In this document: one piece after another, positions 55,293-64,000 of the stretch | How the letters are laid out: the number at the start of each line of letters is the position of its first letter | Position numbering within the stretch: the stretch's first letter is position 1 | DNA from: Gracilaria gracilis | Lineage: Eukaryota; Rhodophyta; Florideophyceae; Gracilariales; Gracilariaceae | Direction: 5' to 3' | DNA length: 64,000 nt | NCBI GenBank assembly: GCA_030374805.1 | Contig: JARGSG010000218.1 | Coordinates: 620,001-684,000, forward strand | Notes under the pieces: model-generated | The model's database searches: none | What the model was told of the DNA's origin: nothing | What the model saw: only the letters and a program-made list of their open reading frames with translations | Program-made: the position numbers and the translations under genes

Positions 55293-57116
55293 CTAGTACG
55301 AGAAAGAGACAGGCCACCACTCTGGGAATCGTTCAGATTCTCTCTTGACCTCCAAGTCCAATGGATCATTTGGAGTTACGGCCGCAGTGGGAGCACCAAA
55401 CTCCAAACACTCTGTGTCTCCAATGCCGTAGCTGAACTTTCCTGGAGGACACTGCTCACATTCTGTAGCACCGTCGTGTCGCGATATGAAACCAGCGGGG
55501 CACGGCTCACATGATAGAGGCGCCGGACTCTTACTATCCAAGCGAATACCTAGCATTGTTCCAAAAGTTGCAACCACGCGATATGTCCCGGCGGGGCACT
55601 GCACACAAACATTGTCCGCGTCCGCTCCTTCGATAAGAGATTCTCCGTAGCTACCGGCGGGGCATTCGGAACATGTCCCGTTTATCATCCCCAAGTTCAA
55701 AGCAAGTCCACCTCGACATTTGCAAACCTTGTCGATATCCCGCACTTGACTGTCGGGACATGGTTCGCACCCTTCGAAATGAATTGAATTGGGCAGAAAT
55801 ACGGGGCTGGAATTGAGGCACTCCGGACATGAGTATGAACCGTTCTCATGGACCAAACAGTCTTTTGATACACAATGCGTACCGCCTTGAGACCCTGCGG
55901 CAAGTTGCTCATTCGCACGACAGCCCGTCTCGCGGTGGATACATTCGACAGGATAAACATCTGGCACCATTCCTTCTGGGCAGGATTCACAGTTTGGGGC
56001 CCCATAGTATGTGGAAACTGTGCCACTCGGACATGGAAGGCACTCACTTGAATTTGACTCCGAACTAAACTCCCCTCTTTCGCAAGGTATGCAGAAGCGC
56101 GTAAATTCAGTGTCATGGATATATGTTCCAGGAGCACACGTTTGGTTAACGACTGTTGGACGTGAATAGAAGTACCACGGACTACAACGAGAGTTGTGAA
56201 CTCCGGCTAATAGAACTTCGGCACAGGGTGCGCATTGTCTTGATAGTCCACCCACACTCCCCTCTCCCCGAGGACAAGGTACGCATCGTTCAAGTTGTTC
56301 GTCATATCGTTCATCAGTTCCACACCTTTCACAGTCCCCGGTGGACGTTTCAATGTAACCATGTGGACAGGGTCCATGTGCACGTCGACAGACTCTTCTC
56401 CCAGGCGTAAATGTGGTTGTATTCGGCGGGCAATCAAAGCACATGGGCATCAAATCGTACCCAAGCGACAGTCTGCCGTATTGGCCTGGTTCACATGGAA
56501 CGCACTTCGTAGATCCGGAATCTTTCTCAGATACAGAGCCTGAGGGACATAACGAACATCTTGGCGAGGCTGGGCCACTGAATGTACCAGGCCTGCATTC
56601 GTAGCATGAGTTATACCCATCAGAATACGTACCGGATGGGCATGTGATGCATTCAGAAATTGAAGTGGACGCAGGAGGCGCAGCAGAGCCGGGCGGGCAA
56701 CGTTTGCACTCGGCGAGGTTTTCTTCATCGGCATATCCACTGCGGCAGACTTCACAACCGGCTTGTCCAAGAAACGGGGAGTAAACAGAAGATCCTTTCG
56801 GGCATGAGACGCATTGTGAGGCACCAAATGAAGAGTTTGTACCTTTTGGACAAGGAATACAAGAAGACAAACCAGCGGTCGAGAACGTTCCCGAGAAGCA
56901 ATTCCGGCACACTCTCTCACTTTGAGCGCCGGTAAATGGATGGTAATTTCCAGGTCTACATGGAATGCAACTGGTGGCATTTGTGGCAGACTGATAAAAC
57001 CCAGGAGGGCATGGGGTGCATTGAGAAGTGACTGAATCCCAGAAGGAACCTCTCGGACACGCAGTACTCGGTGAGACGTGCGAGAGGACGAACAACAAAG
57101 CGAACATCCATGACAT
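55293..57116 (-). CDS. Large secreted cysteine-rich protein with GCC2/GCC3 repeats
   Basis: 607 codons from the ATG at 57116 (MSWMFALLFVLSHVSPSTA, a clear signal peptide). The frame is open 81 codons further upstream but that part has no such features. More than a dozen GCC2/GCC3 repeats follow (for example CPPGFYQSATNATSC, CPAGSYGESL, CPPGKFSYGIGDTEC), with many N-x-S/T glycosylation sites. One segment (about residues 270-330) is less regular. The C-terminal 40 residues are acidic without a membrane helix. Probable extracellular or cell-wall protein. A TATA-like ATAAATA lies about 35 bp upstream of the ATG on the minus strand. Same family as 51938-52867, opposite strand, so they are not a simple tandem pair. 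Confidence 0.85.
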   Translation of the reverse strand: MSWMFALLFVLSHVSPSTACPRGSFWDSVTSQCTPCPPGFYQSATNATSCIPCRPGNYHPFTGAQSERVCRNCFSGTFSTAGLSSCIPCPKGTNSSFGASQCVSCPKGSSVYSPFLGQAGCEVCRSGYADEENLAECKRCPPGSAAPPASTSISECITCPSGTYSDGYNSCYECRPGTFSGPASPRCSLCPSGSVSEKDSGSTKCVPCEPGQYGRLSLGYDLMPMCFDCPPNTTTFTPGRRVCRRAHGPCPHGYIETSTGDCERCGTDERYDEQLERCVPCPRGEGSVGGLSRQCAPCAEVLLAGVHNSRCSPWYFYSRPTVVNQTCAPGTYIHDTEFTRFCIPCERGEFSSESNSSECLPCPSGTVSTYYGAPNCESCPEGMVPDVYPVECIHRETGCRANEQLAAGSQGGTHCVSKDCLVHENGSYSCPECLNSSPVFLPNSIHFEGCEPCPDSQVRDIDKVCKCRGGLALNLGMINGTCSECPAGSYGESLIEGADADNVCVQCPAGTYRVVATFGTMLGIRLDSKSPAPLSCEPCPAGFISRHDGATECEQCPPGKFSYGIGDTECLEFGAPTAAVTPNDPLDLEVKRESERFPEWWPVSFSY

Positions 57117-59167
57117 GGTGAGGGTCAACTGACACGAAGGATGAGTTGTATTTATGATAGGGTGCGTGCGTGAGTGGAGCGGCGATTGCGTGAAGAGCGG
57201 CGGAAGAAAAGTTACCTCTCGGTTAGAGCAGTGCTCGCCCGAGCCTTTTATGCATCTCAGATAGCAGATTCGGTGAGACGTACACGCATGCATCACCTCC
57301 ATGATTTCCGCAGTAGTACGACATGCTGTTACACAAATATGGCACAGCTCCGAATTCAAAAGTCAGGGAATAGCGGTAAAGTCGATATATTATATTATAC
57401 CAAAGTAGACACAAATAATAAAAGTTTTCAATTTGTCCAAATTGGCACAAGCGACTGTAGCGCCTAACTTTACACTGTAAGAATAATGAAAGATGTCGAT
57501 TTCCCGTGCGCATGTTGCTCGGTAAAATCCACAACTTTTGGCGCTAACTTTCACCTTTTGTCAGGGCTCACAATACGAATACCACGATGTAACACGCACT
57601 TGTGAGTACTTGACGCTTAAATTCATACAGGAGTATGTACACGTAGCTCTACGAACAGCGGATACAAGGATTAAAACCATTTTGGATTTTTCTATTACGT
57701 AAACAAAGATAGAACTGTGCTAACTTTGTTTATGCGTTTTTGGGCTGATTTGTCGATTTTTATGCGCAGTGCAACTGAACACAGAAACTTCATATAAAAG
57801 ATATATCTCTTTTTCTATTGAGCGTTACCTAAACACTTAAAACCCACGTGAAAATGTTGCACAAGGTCAGTAGCGTCTGAGAAATATAGCACTCAAACAC
57901 GAAACATGCACCTTTTCACATATGTTACCGGGTGATCTTAGATAACTTTGGTTCAACTTTCCAGGAACAATACTGAAAGTCACAATGCTGACATTGTAAG
58001 AAAATTGCATATTTCACCCGACTTTGTTGAAAAGCTTTGACAGTGTCAATGGGACGCTAAAATTGTGCTTTTTGATTAAACACATGGCACGTTATGAGGC
58101 TACACGTAAAATACTGTTTATATTTGCCTTCGGCAACTGCAATATACCTACCTTAAATGTTGAAATTTCCCCTATTACCCGTGTGACACGGCGCATTAAT
58201 ATTGGTTTCTACTACTATCTTTGAATAGAATTTGAGTATTCTATGTATAAGCGTCAAGGTTTAGCAATGTCCCAGCAATTGTGGGAGATCTCCAAAACAG
58301 CAGCCATTACCTGAAGTACCTGAAGAGCTAATTGCCAGTTTTACACCCCAATAGGAGCTTTGCTATCAACATTTAGGTTGGGGTGGTTTTTTTCAGGGTT
58401 ATCGGTCAAGAGCGGGTTTCTGTGAAAATGTGTCCGACACGGGCCATGCCTGGATCGCCAAACTCGCGGCAGGTAGATAGGTAGATGGTAGGTAGGTAGG
58501 ATGGTAGACCATTTGTATTTGGCGGCCATGAGGACGACAGCAGACCGAAAGAAGGATCTCAGATGTACACCAAACAGCATCTTCTGTGGGGTGCTCCAAT
58601 CGTTGCTGTTTGCATGGCCGCGTGTGTGTTGTGGAACAAATATGCATTATTCATATCACTGCATACTCGTATATTGCATTGTGTAGAAATCAATCCTTCG
58701 TAGTTTCGCCATAGAAAACGTGAGAGCTTCTCATGTCAGGCGTGTACTCCGTTTGCAAATGTTTCACTTGTTTGCATCAAAACGCAAAATGTTTGTGGTT
58801 CATTTCTCATCGGCTAGCCGCATGCAACGTGTAATGGAATATGACGTAACCAAATTTGCCTATCAGCCAATCACAGTCAACGGCATCTGCTTGTGGTGTG
58901 TGTGTGTCACAACTGGCGACTGTGGCAAAATTTAATCGTTGTCGAGCTGAGAAAGTATGAAGGTGTTCAGTATTGAGTATTGTGAACGTTGTCGCCTCAC
59001 GATATATCTAAACTGCGACAAAACGGTTTTTGAAACCCCGCTCTCTATGGCATTTGGGCAATGAGTCTCAACCCTGATCCTTTTAAAAGGTAGGCTAGCA
59101 CCCCAGCCTCACCTCGACCCCCTCCCACAACACCAATCCTCTCCGCACTCATCAACAAACCATCGTC
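57117..59167. other. 2 kb intergenic region
   Basis: AT-rich, only chance frames of under 110 codons. A GGTA/GGTAGAT microsatellite is at 58471-58507. A TTTTAAAAGG motif near 59083 may be the core promoter of the beta-propeller gene. Confidence 0.45.
58471..58507 (+). repeat. GGTA-type microsatellite
   Basis: Imperfect run of GGTA and GATA tetramers (AGGTAGATAGGTAGATGG, then GGTAGGTAGG). Confidence 0.8.
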
Positions 59168-60463
59168 ATGGCTCACTTTCCATTGATTATCACCGCTTTG
59201 CTAACTGCTTGCTTGCTCTCATGTGCACCCGCACAAAAGGCAAGCTTCAAGCTCGATTTAGCCAACGTCAAGAAACCATCGGGCCTCGCTGACTTCGTGG
59301 GTGGTGTGTATGCCATGTCTAATGATCTTGAACAGAATACGATCGTCGTTTACGCACGCCGAAGGAACGGCACCCTTGCGCTGTTGGACCCTGCGCTTAA
59401 GACGGGAGGAAAAGGCGCCATTCTCAGCTTCGACACGGGTGCTGACCCGCTATTCTCGGCCTTCTCTCTCGTTATCACGTCTGATAACCGCTTCGTTCTG
59501 GCTGTCAATGCGGGCAGTAACTCCGTTTCAGTTTTCAAAATAATGCGCGACTTCTCCCTCCGCCTCATTCATGTACAACCCGTTTCCGGAACTGGACCAA
59601 ACTCCATTGCAGTCTCTGGGAGGTTTGTCTACGTTGCTAGCGTAGACGCAGACGGTGAATTTGACAGCCCGGTGTCCCAGGCTGGAGTCCTCTCAGGGTT
59701 TATTTTGGCTCGCTCAGGCAGACTCATTCCCATTCCAGGCAGTCGCCGAGAGCTCACTTTCCGCCCGTCAGCCATTCAATTTTCGCCTGATCGTCGCTCT
59801 TTGGTTGTCTCTTCCTTGTTTTCTAGCGTCATGGCCGCCGCAACCGGCAGTATTGAAGAAATCGTGGTCTTCGGGGTCAATCCAATTGGCCTGCTCAGCT
59901 CCGCTCCTGTTTCCAGTGCAACATCAACGGAACTAAACAACGCTGAAGGTCGTAATCTTCCGATGGTAATTGGTTTCGAAATCGTGAAGTCTCACGGCGT
60001 ACAATACGTAGTTGTGCCTGAAATACGCAGCATAGTCGGTGCCGATGGTATGGCTCCTCAAGACCAAGCTGCTTCGGTATCTACGTGGCGACTTGACTCC
60101 GCAAGTCGTCTTTTCCCTGTGCAGCTTGACGTCCCCGTCGGATCATCCGTGACTTCCGGTCAACAAGACTCTTGTTGGATTGAGTTTTCGGCTAACTTGC
60201 GACAATTTTTTGTTTCTAATACTGCCTCAAACTCTACTTCTGTGTTCTCATTCGATCAGGGTATTTCAACTCTTGAGAACGAAGTTGGTGCAACTGGACC
60301 GAATCCTATTGATCTTTGGGGATCCAGGGATAGCAAATATTTATATCAACTGTTCAGTGGATCTGTTGGGGCTTTCCAAGTTGGAGAGGATGGAACTCTC
60401 ACTGAAATCCAAAATCCAATGAATGTTCCCGAACTGAATGCGCAGGGGGTCGTTGCTTTTTAA
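59168..60463 (+). CDS. Secreted lactonase-like beta-propeller protein
   Basis: 431 codons from the ATG at 59168. Residues 1-22 (MAHFPLIITALLTACLLSCAPA) form a signal peptide. Then come repeated propeller blades with the lactonase/YncE style motif: GGVYAMSND...NTIVVYARRRNGTL, VITSDNRFVLAVNAGSNSVS, PNSIAVSGRFVYVA, AIQFSPDRRSLVVSS, WIEFSANLRQFFVSNTASNS and SRDSKYLYQLFSGSVGAF. Each pairs a [NS]S[VI]xVF strand with an SxDxxxL turn. The family includes 6-phosphogluconolactonase and muconate cyclases, but a secreted eukaryotic member may act differently, so no reaction is assigned. Length fits a seven-bladed propeller. Intron-free. Confidence 0.8.
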   Translation: MAHFPLIITALLTACLLSCAPAQKASFKLDLANVKKPSGLADFVGGVYAMSNDLEQNTIVVYARRRNGTLALLDPALKTGGKGAILSFDTGADPLFSAFSLVITSDNRFVLAVNAGSNSVSVFKIMRDFSLRLIHVQPVSGTGPNSIAVSGRFVYVASVDADGEFDSPVSQAGVLSGFILARSGRLIPIPGSRRELTFRPSAIQFSPDRRSLVVSSLFSSVMAAATGSIEEIVVFGVNPIGLLSSAPVSSATSTELNNAEGRNLPMVIGFEIVKSHGVQYVVVPEIRSIVGADGMAPQDQAASVSTWRLDSASRLFPVQLDVPVGSSVTSGQQDSCWIEFSANLRQFFVSNTASNSTSVFSFDQGISTLENEVGATGPNPIDLWGSRDSKYLYQLFSGSVGAFQVGEDGTLTEIQNPMNVPELNAQGVVAF

Positions 60464-60984
60464 GTAACAACACGGGTTTCATGGTCGACGGAGTCATCAA
60501 AGTTATCGGATATTGTTCCCATATTATTATTTCGATAAAAGATTGTTGATGCCGAAAGGCAATAGCGCCTACGTTGCGACCATAGAGCAGAGTAGTTCTG
60601 TGGGTGACGTCAGGTTACAGAACGCATATGCGCAGCAATTATACGGAGTGCAACGTATATAAAATACAAAGGAGTGTAGAAATGCCAGGTACGAAGAATC
60701 TGGACCAGATAGTAACTCTGGTTCGGCAACCTGACGTCAGAGTCCACCCATACATTTTGTCACCTTCCTAGGAGCACGCCCGGACGAGGCTATAAAAGAC
60801 CTGAATCAGCTGCAAAGGCAGCGGATTCAGAGGCATCCTTGGAGGGACTTCCAAGGTACTTTGTGCCTATTCTCTCGCCTCTGCTGAGTCTACCGCGCGA
60901 CTGCAACCGAGTGCTCTACGCCTTCCCGTTCTGATCAACAAAGCGCTTCGATATCAAAGAGTAACAGGACGGACGTAAGGCACA
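60464..60984 (+). promoter_or_regulatory. LTR/leader of Gypsy element 3 with two CRE-type sites and TATA
   Basis: Two perfect TGACGTCA palindromes (60605-60612 and 60732-60739) sit in an inverted repeat GACGTCAGGTT / AACCTGACGTC. TATAAAAG follows at 60791-60798, then about 190 bp to the gag ATG at 60985. The exact LTR borders are not determinable because the 3' LTR is outside the window. Confidence 0.55.
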
Positions 60985-61575
60985 ATGTCGTCGTACGGTA
61001 TTGTCAATACAATTCAAGCTCCGGCGCTGGAAGGAGCATCCCCGCCGGAGCTGATCAAGTTTGAAGTGGATTTCTCGGCTTACACCGAACGTGTTGATGA
61101 TGTTAATTCTGGACGCGAGCCGAACCAAAGAATCAAAGCAGCGGCTGTCCGACAGTGCATGAAGCCGAGACTGTTGCATAGCCTGTGCATATTAGGTAGA
61201 ATTGAAGGAGCATCTACCGCTGAAGAGGCAACCGACGATGCAGTGAGGATCTGGTTCGATTCTCGTCTGGGGTCTACAGTTTGCGACTTGAGCGACCGTG
61301 TCGAGGATGCACTGTCAACTGTTCGATACAAACAAATGCCTCGGGACCCTTCCTGAGCAGCGGAGAACCTTGTATTAGACACAATAGCTGCACTGGACGA
61401 GCATAATGCCTCAAGCATTATTACCGACCACGATCAGTGTAAGGAGCTTATCGCTAAGCTAGTGCATAGGCTTGAGCCAGCGGTACTCAGGCAGATCGTC
61501 ATGGACCAGATGCGTCTTTGGAAGAAGGAACAAAAGGAGACCTCAAGTTCTTTACCAACACAATATCTACTCTAG
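60985..61575 (+). pseudogene. gag: Gypsy 3 gag, one in-frame stop
   Basis: ATG at 60985 (MSSYGIVNTIQAPAL). Gag-like helical text (FEVDFSAYTERVDDV, RIKAAAVRQCMKP). TGA at 61354-61356 interrupts the frame, which continues in phase (NLVLDTIAALDEHNA, LVHRLEPAVLRQIV) to a TAG at 61573-61575. The pol frame overlaps from 61476, one base back. Confidence 0.7.
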
Positions 61576-64000
61576 CGGCGCAGGTACACTTGGTACAGTG
61601 TGCGAGCCAGAAGCTCAAGCGCAAACAGCCAAGTGCATCCGAGAGCGGGGTTCCGAAAAAAGCCTCCAAAGAATCCGAACGCAAACGGTTTCGGAAAAGC
61701 TTACAAACTCGAAACCACGACAAAGAACTCCCTGGGAAGGATCTCAGAAGAACGCCGGCGGATAGATTCGAGTCTGGGGAATGGGATAAGAAATGCCTGA
61801 ACACAGAAGAGTGTTCAGGCATTCACCCAATAAGAAAGTGCCCGGTGACTTCGAAGGAAAAGAGGCGAGAGCTTCTTGACAAACACTTTGAGAGAAAGAA
61901 GACCAACAAGCACGCCAAGGCTGCCGTACTCAGGTCTTCGTCCAAATCGGCCCCCAACGCAGATGAGAGAAGGTACACTGTGCTTGTGAATGGGATCGAA
62001 GCTGTAGCCCTAGGCGACTCTGGAGCAGACTACTCCACAATATCTTGCAATTTCTTTGATAGGATATCCGCCAAACATCCCAAGGTAGCAGTACAGCGCC
62101 TATCCACACCAATGATCCTCGACACTGCACTGAGGGCTGACGGCACTCAAGCCCCAGCAACTGCATCACGGAAAGCAAACCTCAACCTCACGATTTTACT
62201 CCCCCAGACTGGGCTCCCAGTACGCATCCGTGGAGTACAATTCCTGATCGTAGACAAGGATATGCCAGAGGTACTCCTCGGAAGGCCACTACTGAAGGCG
62301 ATGGGTTTCGACTTCAACGAGCATCTGCATCGCGTAGCTTCGCTCATCGACGGAAAGTCGGAAGAAGAGTTACAGGGAAGAAGCTGTAGACTTTCATCTG
62401 CCAGCTATCGAGGCATTAGCTACACGGACACCGACGAGGACCCCATTAAACTGCCAGAATGTCTCCAAGCCGGATTTGGAGAGGATACTGCGGACGAGAT
62501 AGACGAAGCAATCAGGTCTGCATCAAGAACTGCCAAGGAGAATGGCATGTCTAATGAGGGTACAGCGAAGCTTGAACGACTTTTGGACAAGAACCGAAAT
62601 TGTTTCGCGATCAAACTCGGACCAGAGCCGCCTGCAGACGTTCGCCCTCTCTCGATCAAGCTTGCGCCGAACGCCAAACCATACCGCACTCCACAACGAC
62701 GATATTCCCCTGCGCAACGGGTGTTCATCAGGCACACTATCAAGTCGTTGGAGAGGATTGGCGCGGTGTACAAGAACGACCAAGCAAGATGGGCATGCCC
62801 TGCACTGGCCGTTCCAAAACCCGGTACCGACAAATTACGTTTTACAGTCGACCTTAGAGGTACCAATGCACGGACTCTGCCACTCCAATCCGCGATGCCG
62901 CACCTGGAGTCGATGCTGCAAGATTGTGAGGGAAGTCAGTGCTTCGCCAACATTGACTTTACGCACGGCTACTGGCAGATACCTCTGGACAAGGTATCGC
63001 AGGAAATAATGTCCATCCAGACACCACTAGGTATCTACTCTCCAACCAGAACACTTCAAGGAGGGACAGATTCAGGGAACCATTTCCAGTCCGTTACGCG
63101 AGAGAAATTCGAAGGCAGAGTGCAGCGCATGCTGCAATGGCTGGATGATTTCCTCATTCACGCGAGGGACGAAACCCAGCTGCTGGCTGAGATCGAAGTA
63201 TTTTTCGAGGTCTGCACAGAAGTAGGATTCAAAGTCAATCCGAAAAAGTCCTGCTTCTTTACCAGGGAGGTAAAGTTCTGCGGCAGAATCATTTCGTCAG
63301 AAGGAGTTCAATTTGATCCTAGAAACTTTGAGGTCTTATTGGCGATGAAAGCGCCAACAACTGGAGACCAATTGCAGCAGTTGCTGTGCGCTACGAACTG
63401 GATGAGGACATCCATTCCGGACTACGCGCGACTGGTAGAACCACTGCACCAGCTGCTTGAAGAAGCATGCAGGAAGGCTGGGAAACGAACCAAGAAGGCC
63501 TTACTGAAAGTGCAGCTCAACTGGAATATCAAACACCAGGAGGCTTTTGATAAAGCTAAAAATCAACTAGCCGCCGCAACCCAACTTTCCCTTCCAAAGG
63601 ACGGGTACCAGCTCTGTCTTTTCACAGATGCATCCGATACCCACTGGGCCGGGATTTTGACCCAGTTTCCTGAAGACGAACAAGATAAACCACTCGTGGA
63701 GCAGACACACGAACCACTATGTTTTTTATCTGGTGCTTTCAGTGGATCATCGGAACGTTGGAGCGTACCCGAGAAAGAAGGATTCGCTATCGTTGAGTCC
63801 ATGTGCAGACTGGACTACCTCATAGTTGGCAGAACTGTTTCGATATACACTGACCATGCAAACTTGGTTTACATTTACGATCCATATGGTCGTAACCCCG
63901 GTGTAGCACGGCATACAGCCGACAAACTGACTCGCTGGGCCCTGAAGTTGAACGGATTTCGGTTCACCATCGAACACGTGCCAGGAGAACGGAACGTGTG
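61476..64000 (+). CDS. pol: Gypsy 3 pol: protease, RT, RNase H (partial, open to window end)
   Basis: An uninterrupted frame of more than 840 codons, from after a stop at 61473-61475 to the window edge. Lys/Arg-rich linker with a Cys/His motif (CLNTEECSGIHPIRKC, about 61790-61845). Retropepsin LGDSGADYSTIS (about 62020) and VLLGRPLLKAMGF. RT with KPYRTPQRRYSP, LRFTVDLRGTNART, FANIDFTHGYWQIPL and WLDDFLIHARD (about 63140). RNase H with LFTDASDTHWAGI and EKEGFAIVES, ending near EHVPGERNV. No nonsense codon in the visible part. The missing integrase must lie beyond the window. It joins gag by a -1 shift or a one-base mutation in 61476-61572. Confidence 0.85.

Larger units (their letters stand above)
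60985..64000 (+). mobile_element. Gypsy element 3 (oomycete-type), truncated by the window edge
   Basis: Gag, protease, RT and the start of RNase H in plus orientation. Unrelated in sequence to Gypsy copies 1 and 2. The RT box WLDDFLIH and the RNase H text (TDASDTHWAGILTQ, WSVPEKEGFAIVES, TDHANLVYIY) are of the type found in Phytophthora and red-algal Gypsy elements. The 5' LTR lies somewhere in 60464-60984. Confidence 0.85.

Overview
The window looks like a eukaryotic nuclear chromosome segment that is mostly transposable elements, with a few short, essentially intron-free host genes between them. The host genes include secreted cysteine-rich GCC2/GCC3-type proteins, a secreted lactonase-like beta-propeller and a C2H2 zinc-finger protein. 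Together with chromodomain Gypsy elements, an oomycete-type Gypsy with a WLDD reverse transcriptase, Copia, pogo and tnp2 elements, this fits a florideophyte red alga of the Chondrus type best. An oomycete or another protist is not excluded. The organism call is inference, about 0.5 confidence.

Layout. 0.5-3.6 kb: a tnp2 (Plavaka/CACTA-like) transposase frame broken by one TGA. 4.2-5.0 kb: a basic protein of unknown function. 5.9-11.2 kb: a duplicated locus with one intact and one decayed copy of an unknown acidic gene, and between them a gene with a C-terminal SAP-like motif. 12.6-20.5 kb: Gypsy copy 1, 5' truncated, ending in one LTR. 21.1-21.5 kb: a cluster of three short dispersed repeats. 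22.0-26.1 kb: a decayed Copia element on the minus strand. 27.1-29.6 kb: a minisatellite, a zinc-finger ORF and second copies of the three repeats. 29.7-43.1 kb: a pogo/Tigger DNA transposon split by a complete 11.5 kb Gypsy (copy 2), with target duplications for both. 43.9-44.3 kb: a secreted SnoaL/NTF2-like protein. 44.6-49.5 kb: a complete Copia with paired LTRs and a 5-bp target duplication. 49.6-60.5 kb: host genes (C2H2 protein, two secreted cysteine-rich proteins, one unknown, one beta-propeller). 60.5-64 kb: the start of a third Gypsy element that runs off the window.

The most notable feature is a long reading frame carried antisense to pol in both copies of the chromodomain Gypsy family, between the integrase and the 3' LTR (16945-19361 and 38313-40726, minus strand). 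Each copy is broken at different places. Once the small indels visible in the comparison are allowed for, both copies reduce to the same length, 805 codons. I do not recognise the product. It is an element-borne antisense gene and the best candidate here for something undescribed.

Almost every transposon frame carries disabling lesions: nonsense codons, 1-4 bp indels or lost catalytic residues. The exceptions are the pol frame of the third Gypsy, which is open to the window end, and the catalytic motifs of Gypsy copy 1. All LTR boundaries, target duplications and lesions were read by eye. No alignment or database search was run.
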